DNA of 64,000 nt from Paenibacillus sp. GSMTC-2017 (GTDB lineage Bacteria; Bacillota; Bacilli; Paenibacillales; Paenibacillaceae), in NCBI RefSeq assembly GCF_016019935.1, contig NZ_JAECMT010000001.1, positions 372,022 to 436,021 of the forward strand. The letters are read 5' to 3'. A model generated the notes under the pieces. It saw nothing but the letters and a program-made list of their open reading frames with translations, was not told the DNA's origin and did not search any database. Positions 52,928-61,322 of this stretch are shown here, in pieces; within the stretch, counting starts at the first letter, position 1, and every line of letters starts with the position of its first letter. Position numbers and translations under genes: made by a program.

Positions 52928-54421
52928 ATGATGTCGTCAAGAGCAACCAATGCTTCAGGCTCAGGAGAAGTAACCATCAAGAGTATTATGCTGCCCCTCA
53001 TGGCTATTATTGTCGGTATGTTCATGGTTATTTTGGATGGGACAGCAATGAATGTTGCGATCAATCAGTTTATGGTTGATTTCGAAAGTACGTTTAGTTT
53101 GGTCCAATGGACAATTACTGGTTATGCACTAGCTCAAGCAGCAGTCATTCCACTTGCTGGGTGGTTATCTGATCGATTTGGAGCTAAGCGAGTATTTTTG
53201 ACTTCTGTTATTTTATTTACGATTGGTTCTGTTCTGTGTGCATTTGCAGCAACCGTTGAACAACTAATCATTTACCGTATTCTTCAAGGTCTTGGTGGGG
53301 GAATGGTCGCACCAATTGCAATGGCATTTACTTATCGCCTTAGCCCTCCAGGCAAACAAGGTGCAGTAATGGGCATGATCGGTATTCCGATGTTGCTTGC
53401 GCCAGCACTTGGTCCCGTAGTAGGCGGATACTTAGTTGATTTTGCTACTTGGCATTGGATTTTCCTCATTAATTTGCCTATCGGTATTATTGCTGTCATT
53501 ATCGGAATAAAAACACTTCCAAACTTGGAGCGTCAGACTGTACCAACACTCGATATACTGGGTATTATTCTTGCTCCACTTGCATTTGCAATGCTTGCTT
53601 ACGGAATAAGCTCGGCTGGCGGTGAACATGGCTCAGGTAGTGGATGGACTTCTCCTGCAACGTTGACAGGTCTTATTGTTGGGGGTGTTGCTTTAATCTT
53701 GTTCATTATTGTGGAGTTGCGTCGTAGACAACCACTTTTAGAGCTTCGTGTCTTTAAATCCAGCGACTTCACAAGAGGTATTATTTTACAATGGATCACG
53801 CAGATCGCATTGTTCGGTACAATCTTCCTCATTCCAATCTTTTTGATTGGTGTAAAAGGTTACTCTGCCTTTGATACTGGCTTAATCCTTTTACCACAAG
53901 CACTTGCAGCAGGCATATTCATGCCTATTGGCGGCAAACTATTTGATAAGTTTGGTGCTCGTCCAGTTGTTATATTTGGCTTATTGCTCGTATCCATTGG
54001 TGCATATTTGTTATCACACATTTCTGCTACTACAACAATTCCAGAAATAATGGTTCCACTTGTTCTACTTGGTTCCGGTATGGGCTTCTCCATGATGCCG
54101 ATCAACACCCATATCATTCAATCAGCACCTAAAGAACTCGTTGGCCGCGTTACGTCGCTAACGGGTGCTGCACAACAAGTAATGACTTCATTTGCCATTG
54201 CTGGTTTATCTACGCTACTTGCTAGTCGAGTGAAACATTATACGGTTGCAAGCCCAGGACCAAACATTCCGTATTTGTCCTACGGAGATGCATTCCTTGT
54301 TCTATCCATAATCGGTGTATTCGGTATTGCAGTAGCACTGCTTCTTCGCAAGCCGAAACAACAAGAAGGCACTAGCCCTTCTGGTGAGAAATCAGATATG
54401 TCAGTAATGATGAGTCATTAA
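52928..54421 (+). CDS. DHA2-family MFS multidrug exporter (EmrB/QacA-like)
   Basis: The protein (497 residues) has about 14 membrane helices. Seen: the DHA2 motif near LDGTAMNVAINQF (helix 1), motif A GWLSDRFGAKRVFL (about residues 77-90), motif B/C region RILQGLGGGMVAPIAMAF and GPVVGGYLVD (about 158-167). It should export cationic or lipophilic drugs with proton antiport. ATG after AGGAGGAAAT; a second ATG follows immediately. The regulation is set by the TetR gene and palindrome upstream. The substrate is unknown. Confidence 0.93.
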   Translation: MMSSRATNASGSGEVTIKSIMLPLMAIIVGMFMVILDGTAMNVAINQFMVDFESTFSLVQWTITGYALAQAAVIPLAGWLSDRFGAKRVFLTSVILFTIGSVLCAFAATVEQLIIYRILQGLGGGMVAPIAMAFTYRLSPPGKQGAVMGMIGIPMLLAPALGPVVGGYLVDFATWHWIFLINLPIGIIAVIIGIKTLPNLERQTVPTLDILGIILAPLAFAMLAYGISSAGGEHGSGSGWTSPATLTGLIVGGVALILFIIVELRRRQPLLELRVFKSSDFTRGIILQWITQIALFGTIFLIPIFLIGVKGYSAFDTGLILLPQALAAGIFMPIGGKLFDKFGARPVVIFGLLLVSIGAYLLSHISATTTIPEIMVPLVLLGSGMGFSMMPINTHIIQSAPKELVGRVTSLTGAAQQVMTSFAIAGLSTLLASRVKHYTVASPGPNIPYLSYGDAFLVLSIIGVFGIAVALLLRKPKQQEGTSPSGEKSDMSVMMSH

Positions 54422-54457
54422 ATTTTCGATTTAAAAATTGATTGAGATCAAGAAAAT

Positions 54458-54504
54458 GCTGTAGTCATGGACAAATTTATACGTCCTTGACTGCAGCTTT
54501 TTTT
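54458..54504 (+). terminator. Terminator of the MFS exporter
   Basis: GCTGTAGTCATGGAC and GTCCTTGACTGCAGC pair over 15 positions with two mismatches around a 10-base loop and are followed by TTTTTTTT. Confidence 0.92.
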
Positions 54505-54662
54505 TGAAATTAAAATTGTTGGTCGTAAATCGACCTTACCAATTCACACTTATAGATATTTGCCCTACTTTAAATAATTTTGTTATCTTCGATCAGTTTA
54601 CTAGTAATTACAGATTTCAGATCGATCTAAACTGCTTACACGCTAATTCCCCTCAGTACCCT

Positions 54663-55550
54663 TCAGTCACGACCCGCTTCGTAAAGCTTTTGTGCTAACA
54701 TGCCTGGTCTTGTAAGTGTGTCTGTAAAATGGTCCCCATCGCCAACAATAAGGCGGAACTGACCGAGTCTTGTGGACATATGCGGATTCCAGCCGAAACC
54801 TTCCCCTTGTGGCAATGCATTGTCTTGGTAAAAATATAAATAACTTTTGGGAATAGACAATTTATAGAACGTTTTAAGATCCAACTTCTCAAAAAGCGGT
54901 TTAGCCGGTTCCGGAATGACGCCTGCATACAGATGTTTGGCTTCCTCAAATGTCGCCGTATTAACGAACAAGTCTCGAAATAGCGGAAATGGTAACATAA
55001 TTGTATCATCATTTGAACTTGCTCGAAGTTGCTCGAAACCTTGCCTTGTTGGCGGCGGTAACTCTTCAGCAAGTGATTCGCCATCTTTTAGTACAAACGC
55101 ATCCCAGAAAACGAGACGTTTAATACGCGCAGGTATTTGTTCTGCAACCTTTTGGATAACTGTTCCCCCGAAACTATGCCCGACGAGAATGAAGTTACTT
55201 AGGTTCAATTTTAATATAAAATCTACGACTGACTTCGTGATCATAGCATGCGTGACATCTTTATTAGGATCTTTGCCGTGTCCTGCATATTCTGGCGTGT
55301 AGACAATATGTCCATGACTACGTAGCACCGCCGCTACGCGGTCCCAGAAGTGAGCATCAGCCCAAGAGCCGTGAACAAGTACGAAGGTAAGTTGTTGCTG
55401 TACGGGCGATTGGTATCTTAAATCGGATTCGAGTGCAACATTGCTCCAGTTACACCATCCGGCAGAATAAGGGAAGTTATAATAAACGATAGGCATAAAT
55501 CTAAAGTCGGGGTATCGGAAATGATCATTTAATTGGAGGTAAGGAAACAT
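54663..55550 (-). CDS. Alpha/beta hydrolase
   Basis: The protein (295 residues) has an alpha/beta-hydrolase core: HGSWADAHFWDRV (oxyanion region, about residue 60), nucleophile elbow VGHSFGGTV (S at about 124), an acid in the region of LYFYQDNALPQ and the histidine in VGDGDHFTD (about 276). The sequence resembles small esterases and pyrethroid-hydrolase-like proteins. About 45 N-terminal residues with many aromatics precede the core and are not part of the usual fold, so a later start is possible, although GAGAGGA precedes this ATG. Confidence 0.85.
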   Translation of the reverse strand: MFPYLQLNDHFRYPDFRFMPIVYYNFPYSAGWCNWSNVALESDLRYQSPVQQQLTFVLVHGSWADAHFWDRVAAVLRSHGHIVYTPEYAGHGKDPNKDVTHAMITKSVVDFILKLNLSNFILVGHSFGGTVIQKVAEQIPARIKRLVFWDAFVLKDGESLAEELPPPTRQGFEQLRASSNDDTIMLPFPLFRDLFVNTATFEEAKHLYAGVIPEPAKPLFEKLDLKTFYKLSIPKSYLYFYQDNALPQGEGFGWNPHMSTRLGQFRLIVGDGDHFTDTLTRPGMLAQKLYEAGRD

Positions 55551-55718
55551 GTGTAAGACATCCTCTCATATCGGCATCTATGTTCAGATTATGCCTATTT
55601 GGTTCGAGAGGTGCCCACACTTGGAGTGACACTTTACAATAATACTTCCCATTAGCTTAGTTAGTGTGTTACTTATGACAAATTCTTGGATTAATTATAG
55701 AAGTTGATTCAGTTTCAG

Positions 55719-56098
55719 CTATAAAAATTGCATTATGCGTTTAACTTCTGGATGGTTTTCTACTTCACTAATGGAAAACCACTTTAAATCAATAAGCTAT
55801 TGATTATTTTGAGATAATTCGGGGTCAGAACCTAATTGAGCATTACCACTAACAATTTCCGCTAAAAAGCAGAAATATTTACCGTTAATCCTTTCACTAA
55901 ACATTTTGCATACTTTTTTAGTAATAGATATGATTAATCCAGTTTCTTCAAATACCTCTCTCACAGCACAATCTAATGCTGTTTCATCTTCCTCAATCCT
56001 TCCACCTGGAAAAGTCCAGATCGTTTCGCTTTTTATTTCTGTTTAATCAGAAGGATTAAATCGTTACTGATAATTGCTGCGCAACTTCTATCTCCCAT
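55719..56098 (-). pseudogene. NUDIX hydrolase pseudogene
   Basis: The ATG at 56096-56098 follows GGGAGGATC. The frame begins MGDRSCAAIISNDLILLIKQ, meets TAA, and after a frameshift continues as IWTFPGGRIEEDETALDCAV plus REVFEETG, a complete NUDIX box, and on to KMFSERINGKYFCFLAEIV. A second stop (TAG) interrupts it before LIDLKWFSISEVENHPEVK. One frameshift and one nonsense codon, with the rest well preserved, indicate recent loss. Intact relatives hydrolyse nucleoside diphosphate derivatives. Confidence 0.9.
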
Positions 56099-56254
56099 AA
56101 AGATCCTCCCAATTAACATTACCATAATTGTACAACAGTAATTTATTTTATTGGGATTCTCTTTTGTTTGTAAATGAAAAAAGAATGGAATCATGTCAGT
56201 TAATCTCTAGTTAAGTGTATTAATACCGTTATTCATCTTGTAAAATAGCTTTTA

Positions 56255-56340
56255 TCGCAAATTAAACACATAAATGTGCTTAGATACATATTTTAAAAAC
56301 TCTTTATAAACAATAAGTGTATAAATACGTTTATTTATAT
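56255..56340. repeat. Two copies of the dispersed ATAAGYG-type motif
   Basis: Copies at about 56265-56283 (ACACATAAATGTGCTTAG) and 56311-56337 (AATAAGTGTATAAATACGTT, then TATTTAT). The second is an imperfect palindrome. This is the third intergenic region in the window with the motif; the rest of 56099-56367 shows nothing else. Confidence 0.6.
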
Positions 56341-56367
56341 ATTCAATCTATAGCAGTTACAGTAGCA

Positions 56368-56416
56368 ATAAAAAAAGAGGATATTAAAGTAACCTCAGTT
56401 ACTTTAATATCCTCTT
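56368..56416 (-). terminator. Terminator of pduL
   Basis: A perfect stem of about 18 bp on the minus strand (AAGAGGATATTAAAGTAACT with its complement) encloses a very small loop and is followed by TTTTTTTAT. Confidence 0.93.
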
Positions 56417-56430
56417 AATCGTCCGAAAAT

Positions 56431-57003
56431 CTATTCCACGATTTCTGCCATATCGCCGTTATTAATACCAGCTGCATTAGCTTCATCCGTATCGATGTGC
56501 ATATCAAGTGCATATTCCGGTGACACGCGAGCAATGACATGCTCGAATACAACGCCGCGCTCTCCACCAACACGAACACGAAGTTTTTGTTTATCTGTAA
56601 TTCCAAAAGCTTCAGCATCACTTGTATGGAAATGAATATGGCGTGCTGCAATAATAACGCCTTCTTCAATTGTAACTTCACCAGCTGGCCCCTGAAGCGT
56701 TATTCCTGCAGATCCTGCCGTGTGACCAGATTCTCTAACAGGTGGTTTCACACCAAGCGCAAATGCGTCTGTGCGTGATACTTCCAGTTGTGTACCTTTG
56801 CGAGTTGGTCCAAGAATACGAACTTTAGCAAATGAACCCTTTGGTCCAACAACAGCTACAGTCTCATTAGCTGCAAATTGTCCTGGCTGAGATAACGGCT
56901 TCATCTCCGTCAACGTATAATCTTTACCGAAAAGAATTTGTACATGTTCGTCTGAAAGGTGAATATGTCTTGCGGATACGCCTACTGGTACTTGTTTAGT
57001 CAT
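56431..57003 (-). CDS. pduL: PduL-type phosphate acyltransferase
   Basis: The product (190 residues) has the two PduL zinc-site motifs SARHIHLSDEH (about residues 10-20) and AARHIHFHTSDA (about 119-130), a GGERGVVFEHV segment and LDMHIDTDEANAAGI near the end. PduL interconverts acyl-CoA and acyl-phosphate (acetyl or propionyl). No microcompartment genes or encapsulation peptide are visible, so it probably serves as a cytosolic phosphotransacetylase. It lies just downstream of korAB, which produce acyl-CoA, though a terminator separates them. The ATG is preceded by GGAGTGG. Confidence 0.92.
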   Translation of the reverse strand: MTKQVPVGVSARHIHLSDEHVQILFGKDYTLTEMKPLSQPGQFAANETVAVVGPKGSFAKVRILGPTRKGTQLEVSRTDAFALGVKPPVRESGHTAGSAGITLQGPAGEVTIEEGVIIAARHIHFHTSDAEAFGITDKQKLRVRVGGERGVVFEHVIARVSPEYALDMHIDTDEANAAGINNGDMAEIVE

Positions 57004-57040
57004 GATGTTCCACTCCTGTTTTCTATCTATCTTATTTTAA

Positions 57041-57075
57041 AATAAAAAGCATACGGCCTATAAGCCGTATGCTTA
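57041..57075 (-). terminator. Terminator between korB and pduL
   Basis: AAGCATACGGC and GCCGTATGCTT form an 11-bp perfect stem with a 6-base loop, followed by TTTATTTT, 10 bases past the korB stop. Confidence 0.92.
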
Positions 57076-57084
57076 TCATAGCAC

Positions 57085-57951
57085 TTATCTAAATTCAGCC
57101 ACAAGTTGGTTGAATTGTTCTTCGGTCATTTTTAATTCTTGCTTCGCAAGTCCCTCAGTTTTAAAACCTGTAACCATATCTTCATACGATTTACGACTAG
57201 TATTCTGATAGATGAGACCTGTTAACATTCCGTTTGTTTCCATAATCTTGTTCATCGCTACGACACGATCCCCTGGATTGTAATCTGGGAATTGCTCCAA
57301 GTTCACAATGTTTTCCTTAAACCAGTCGTACGTATTGATTTTGTTGAACGTTACACATGGGCTGAACACATTGATCAGTGAGAAGCCTTCATGTTTAATC
57401 CCTTGCTCGATTAGGCTAGTCAATTGCTTTAAATCGCTTGAAAACGACTGTGCAACGAATGTAGCACCTGCTGACATTGCAATCTCCAAAGGAGACAGCG
57501 TTGTTTCGATAGATCCTTCAGGTGTGGATTTCGTTTTGAACCCTTCCGCACTACGTGGTGAAGTTTGACCTTTTGTAAGTCCATAGATTTGATTATCCAT
57601 AACGATATAAGTAATGTTCACGTTACGACGAATGGCATGGACAGTATGCCCCATACCAATCGCAAAACCATCTCCATCTCCACCAGAAGCAATAACCGTA
57701 AGTTCACGGTTCGCAAGCTTAACGCCTTGAGCTATCGGCAACGCTCGTCCATGAATACCATGTAAACCGTATGCGTTAATATAACCGGAAATTCGACCAG
57801 AACATCCAATACCAGAAATAACAGCTAGCTCATTTGGCTCCAGACCAACATTCGCAGACGCACGTTGAATTGCTGCTTGTATCGAGAAATCTCCACAACC
57901 GGGACACCAGTTAGGCTTCAAATCGTTACGAAATTCTTTAAAAGTTGCCAT
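57085..57951 (-). CDS. korB: 2-oxoacid:ferredoxin oxidoreductase, beta subunit
   Basis: The protein (288 residues) binds thiamine diphosphate and a [4Fe-4S] cluster. The cysteine ligands appear as CPGC (C16, C19), C50 in GIGCSG and C near 198 in FSPCVTF. The TPP motif is GGDGDGFAIG (about residue 90) ending in MDNQIYGLTKGQTSPRS. With the alpha/gamma subunit it oxidatively decarboxylates a 2-oxoacid to acyl-CoA, reducing ferredoxin. The 2-oxoglutarate type is the usual assignment for this subunit layout in aerobic Bacillota, but pyruvate cannot be excluded. The start lies 3 bases after the korA stop. Confidence 0.93.
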   Translation of the reverse strand: MATFKEFRNDLKPNWCPGCGDFSIQAAIQRASANVGLEPNELAVISGIGCSGRISGYINAYGLHGIHGRALPIAQGVKLANRELTVIASGGDGDGFAIGMGHTVHAIRRNVNITYIVMDNQIYGLTKGQTSPRSAEGFKTKSTPEGSIETTLSPLEIAMSAGATFVAQSFSSDLKQLTSLIEQGIKHEGFSLINVFSPCVTFNKINTYDWFKENIVNLEQFPDYNPGDRVVAMNKIMETNGMLTGLIYQNTSRKSYEDMVTGFKTEGLAKQELKMTEEQFNQLVAEFR

Positions 57952-57954
57952 CTC

Positions 57955-59697
57955 TTAACTCAGCTCCTTACAAGCTTTATATACTTCAAGCGGAAGGAAT
58001 GGATTGCCGTCATATTTTAGCAGGCTTTCAATTTTCTCTGCAAGTCCTACATTCATTTTCACTTGACCGGCAAGCTGTGCTGTCGCATTGTTCTCAATAA
58101 TAATGACCTTTTTAGCACTTGTCATAAGTGGTTTAAGCAAATGAGTTGGGAACGGATGAATTTGACGGATCGTAACATGGTTACTCGTAATACCGTCTTC
58201 AGCAAGATACTCTCTAGCAGCGTCGATTGTACCGCCTGTCGATCCCATACCAATGACCAAAAGATCAGGGTTATCATGTGGAGCGTCAATGCGTAGTGCA
58301 TCTCTAATTGCCAAGTTATCAAGTTTTCCAAGACGTTTATCCATCATCTTTTGACGGTTGACAGCATTTTCTGATGGACGACCAACTTCATCATGCTCAA
58401 CTCCGGTTACATGATGTATGCCGCCCTTCTCACCTGGCAAAATACGTGGTGAAATTCCATCATTCGTAAATTCATATCGTTTGAATAATGCATGGCCTTC
58501 AAGTGCTGGGGCATCCTTCACAAGCTTACCTCGTGAAATCGCAATTTGACTGAAATCAAGTGCATCACATGATTGTTTACCGAGTGACAATTGCAAATCA
58601 GTCATTACAATGACTGGTACTTGATACTGCTCCGACAAGTTAAACGCTTCGATCATATCATAGAAGCAATCCTCAATCGATGCAGGTGCAATAACGATCT
58701 TAGGAATCTCACCATGAGTTCCGTACACCATTGCGTTTAGATCTGATTGTTCTTGTTTCGTTGGCAGACCTGTTGAAGGGCCTCCACGCTGTGTATTAAC
58801 GATAACTAGTGGTGTCTCAGTCATTCCAGCAAGACCTATCGCCTCCATCATTAGAGAGAGACCAGGGCCCGCTGAAGCGGTCATCGTACGTACACCTGCG
58901 TAGTTTGCACCTATTGCCATCGTTACAGCAGCAATTTCATCTTCAGTTTGAACGACTGTTCCACCAAACTTAGGAAGCTTCTTGATCAAATACTCCATAA
59001 TCTCCGATGCTGGAGTAATAGGATAGGCAGACATAAGGCGACAGCCAGCTGCTAAGCTTCCAAGTCCGATCGCTTCATTTCCGATCATAAACAACTTTTG
59101 AATACCGTCTGCATCCTCAAGCTTAAACGCCTCAAGAGGACCGCCAGCTTGCTCTAATACAAACTCTGCACCTTGTTTAACTGCTTCAATATTTTTTTCA
59201 ACGATAGCTGGACCTTTACGGCCGAACTCTTCTTCTACTGCCTTATTAAAAACTTCGATTGGCAAACCTAATAGCGCCCAAGATGCCCCTGATGCTACCA
59301 TGTTCTTCATAAGTGATGTGCCAAGATCTTCAGCCATCTTCGTAATCGGAACAGCAAACAATCGTGCATCAATACCTTCAGGAATCGTAGGGTTAAACTT
59401 AGCATCTGCCACAACTACTCCACCAGAACGAAGCTCGCGAGCGTTAAGATCAATACTTTCCTGATCAAACGCTACAAGAATGTCCAGGTCATCCGAGATC
59501 GCGCGAATAGGCTTCGTGCTGATGCGAATTTTATTGTTAGTATGTCCGCCTTTAATACGCGATGAAAAATGACGGTACCCATATAAATAATAGCCTAACC
59601 GGTTAAGCGCCGTGGAAAAGATTCGGTCGGTACTTTCTACGCCTTCACCTTGTTGGCCACCGATCTTCCAAGACAATTGACTAATCAAAGTGCCCAT
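57955..59697 (-). CDS. korA: 2-oxoacid:ferredoxin oxidoreductase, fused gamma-alpha subunit
   Basis: The product (580 residues) has an N-terminal gamma domain (WKIGGQQGEGVEST, about 8-21; SSRIKGGHTNN) and an alpha domain (GNEAIGLGSLAAGCRLMSAY followed by PITPASEIMEYL at about 225; TMTASAGPGLSLMMEAIGLA). The fused layout is the one found in aerobic actinobacteria and Paenibacillaceae. The ATG at 59697 is chosen because GGAGCAGAGGAG precedes it and homologues begin near LISQLSWKIGG; the frame extends 15 codons upstream to 59742 without a ribosome binding site. korA and korB are an operon, possibly under carbon catabolite control. Confidence 0.93.
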   Translation of the reverse strand: MGTLISQLSWKIGGQQGEGVESTDRIFSTALNRLGYYLYGYRHFSSRIKGGHTNNKIRISTKPIRAISDDLDILVAFDQESIDLNARELRSGGVVVADAKFNPTIPEGIDARLFAVPITKMAEDLGTSLMKNMVASGASWALLGLPIEVFNKAVEEEFGRKGPAIVEKNIEAVKQGAEFVLEQAGGPLEAFKLEDADGIQKLFMIGNEAIGLGSLAAGCRLMSAYPITPASEIMEYLIKKLPKFGGTVVQTEDEIAAVTMAIGANYAGVRTMTASAGPGLSLMMEAIGLAGMTETPLVIVNTQRGGPSTGLPTKQEQSDLNAMVYGTHGEIPKIVIAPASIEDCFYDMIEAFNLSEQYQVPVIVMTDLQLSLGKQSCDALDFSQIAISRGKLVKDAPALEGHALFKRYEFTNDGISPRILPGEKGGIHHVTGVEHDEVGRPSENAVNRQKMMDKRLGKLDNLAIRDALRIDAPHDNPDLLVIGMGSTGGTIDAAREYLAEDGITSNHVTIRQIHPFPTHLLKPLMTSAKKVIIIENNATAQLAGQVKMNVGLAEKIESLLKYDGNPFLPLEVYKACKELS

Positions 59698-59782
59698 CTC
59701 CTCTGCTCCATTTAGGTGCATGATTTTCGACAATTTAGCCATTATATAATAGAAATGATAATAGTCACAACAATTTTATGTT

Positions 59783-59817
59783 TGTAACCGCTATTTTGCA
59801 AGATGTAAACGCTTATA
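59783..59817. promoter_or_regulatory. Two cre-like boxes upstream of korA
   Basis: TGTAACCGCTATTT (59783-59796) and TGTAAACGCTTATA (59804-59817) each match the CcpA box TGWAANCGNTNWCA except at the last one or two bases. They are 21 bases apart, two helical turns, and lie 85-120 bases before the korA start. CcpA control is plausible but rests on similarity to the consensus only. Confidence 0.5.
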
Positions 59818-59870
59818 TAAAGTATATTAAAATTAGATTAAAATCATATCGATTTGCGATAGATTTTAGA

Positions 59871-60812
59871 TTAGCTCACTGGAAGTTGTTCACACAGGAA
59901 ACGCATTGCATTTTGTGAAAAGAATCCTTCTGTTTGTGTAGTTGAATATCGCTTAAGCAATGCATCTTTTAACGCAATTACTTGTCCCGGATGAGCAAGT
60001 CTCTCTACATAGGTATCAATCCCATCAAAATCCGAACCTAGCATAATATGTTTTTCTCCGCCTAGTGATCCAATATAATCAATATGACGAATAATGTCAT
60101 CAATCGTTGCGGCACTTTGCGAGTTTAAGAACATAGGAACATATGTAATGCCTACAATACCTTTGCCTTCTATGATCGTTTTAATTTGTAAGTCTGTTAA
60201 ATTACGTGGATGGTCACAGATCGACTTTGCATTGGAATGTGAAGCGAATACTGGCTTGTCCGATAATGCTACTGAATCCCAAAATCCACGTTCCGATAAA
60301 TGTGACATATCAAGCATAATACCAAGCTTGTTACATTCTTTTATTAACTCTTTTCCTTTGGCGGTCAATCCACCACCTCTTGGCTCCATGACGCCGTCTG
60401 CTGCCCAATTAGCGTAGTTCCAAGTTATTCCTGCAGCTCTTACACCTAGTTGATATAAGTTCCGGAGCATAGCAAGATTGCCTTGTAAACCATCTAATCC
60501 TTCAAGTGACAATAACGCTCCTATTTTCCCATTTTGAATACAATAATCCAAATCTCCCGATGTACGAACCAAGTGCATTGCTGGACAAGTAAGTACTTTC
60601 TCATAAAAGAGATCAATGCTATCCAAAATAGGAGTCATACTACCATTTAATTTACTGGGAATATAAATTGCGAATGTCTGAAGAAGAGTATCCGCATCTT
60701 GAAGTCTTTCGTATGTTACATCAAGTGCTCCCGTAACATCATTCTTGAAATGAAGTCTATCATCTAACAAAAGTTTCATTAATACATCACAATGAAAATC
60801 TACAACCTTCAA
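59871..60812 (-). CDS. Membrane dipeptidase (renal dipeptidase family)
   Basis: The protein (313 residues from the TTG at 60812) has the M19 metallopeptidase pattern: VDFHCDVL (zinc HxD at residues 6-8), GALLSLEGLDGLQG with the bridging glutamate, GITWNYANWAADG, LDMSHLSERGFWD (histidine), ASHSNAKSI, HPRNLTD and GSDFDGID. It hydrolyses dipeptides, often with D-residues. Bacterial members are cytosolic and lack the signal peptide. The start is uncertain: AGGGGAAG lies before a GTG/TTG cluster at 60812-60827. It is separated from spoVS by a terminator. Confidence 0.9.
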   Translation of the reverse strand: MKVVDFHCDVLMKLLLDDRLHFKNDVTGALDVTYERLQDADTLLQTFAIYIPSKLNGSMTPILDSIDLFYEKVLTCPAMHLVRTSGDLDYCIQNGKIGALLSLEGLDGLQGNLAMLRNLYQLGVRAAGITWNYANWAADGVMEPRGGGLTAKGKELIKECNKLGIMLDMSHLSERGFWDSVALSDKPVFASHSNAKSICDHPRNLTDLQIKTIIEGKGIVGITYVPMFLNSQSAATIDDIIRHIDYIGSLGGEKHIMLGSDFDGIDTYVERLAHPGQVIALKDALLKRYSTTQTEGFFSQNAMRFLCEQLPVS

Positions 60813-60846
60813 AACCACCACTTCCCCTACTCGAAATAACCAGTGC

Positions 60847-60877
60847 AAAAAACCTGTTTACTTCGTAAACAGGTGAA
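60847..60877 (-). terminator. Terminator of spoVS
   Basis: ACCTGTTTAC and GTAAACAGGT form a 10-bp perfect stem with a 3-base loop, followed by TTTTTTGC, 33 bases past the spoVS stop. Confidence 0.93.
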
Positions 60878-60909
60878 CTAATCGAACCGTATGTGAGTAG
60901 TCGCTTACG

Positions 60910-61170
60910 TTAGCGTGGTTCAACAATTAGCTTGATAGCGGTACGATCTTCCCCATCAATCACAATATCCGTAAACGCAGGGATGCAGATAAGATCTACA
61001 CCACTAGGAGCAACAAATCCCCGCGCAATCGCAACTGCTTTAATGGCTTGATTGAGCGCTCCAGCGCCAATGGCTTGTAATTCAGCACCTCCACGTTCAC
61101 GTAGAACACCTGCCAACGCACCTGCAACAGAATTTGGATTGGACTTTGCTGATACCTTTAATACATCCAT
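60910..61170 (-). CDS. spoVS: Stage V sporulation protein S
   Basis: The product (86 residues) is an Alba-like SpoVS: MDVLKVSAKSNPNSVAGALA, then GGAELQAIGAGALNQAIKAV, ARGFVAPSG and FTDIVIDGEDRTAIKL. It is almost invariant among spore formers and influences septation and spore coat/cortex stages. AGGGGAGG precedes the ATG, and a SigH-type promoter lies 50-77 bases upstream. The gene position after rny and ymdB is as in Bacillus. Confidence 0.97.
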   Translation of the reverse strand: MDVLKVSAKSNPNSVAGALAGVLRERGGAELQAIGAGALNQAIKAVAIARGFVAPSGVDLICIPAFTDIVIDGEDRTAIKLIVEPR

Positions 61171-61219
61171 AAAAAAGAACCTCCCCTGGAATGTTGGATG
61201 GATTCCACTTTTAAATAGT

Positions 61220-61247
61220 ATTCGAGAGAAGGATAAAGATTCCTGCT
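61220..61247 (-). promoter_or_regulatory. SigH-type promoter of spoVS
   Basis: On the minus strand GCAGGAATC (-35 like, complement of 61238-61246) and CTCGAAT (-10 like, complement of 61220-61226) match the SigH consensus RNAGGAWWW / RNNGAAT apart from minor positions. spoVS is known to depend on SigH in Bacillus subtilis. Confidence 0.7.
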
Positions 61248-61297
61248 TTATTTGATTAACTAATCTAATAGTTCTGAATAGTCAGATATTTAACGAC

Positions 61298-61322
61298 AAA
61301 AAAGCTTCTCTACATGAGAAGC
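61298..61322 (-). terminator. Terminator overlapping the ymdB stop codon
   Basis: GCTTCTC and GAGAAGC form a 7-bp stem with a 5-base loop that includes part of the TAG stop codon, followed by TTTTTTGTC on the minus strand. Confidence 0.85.
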
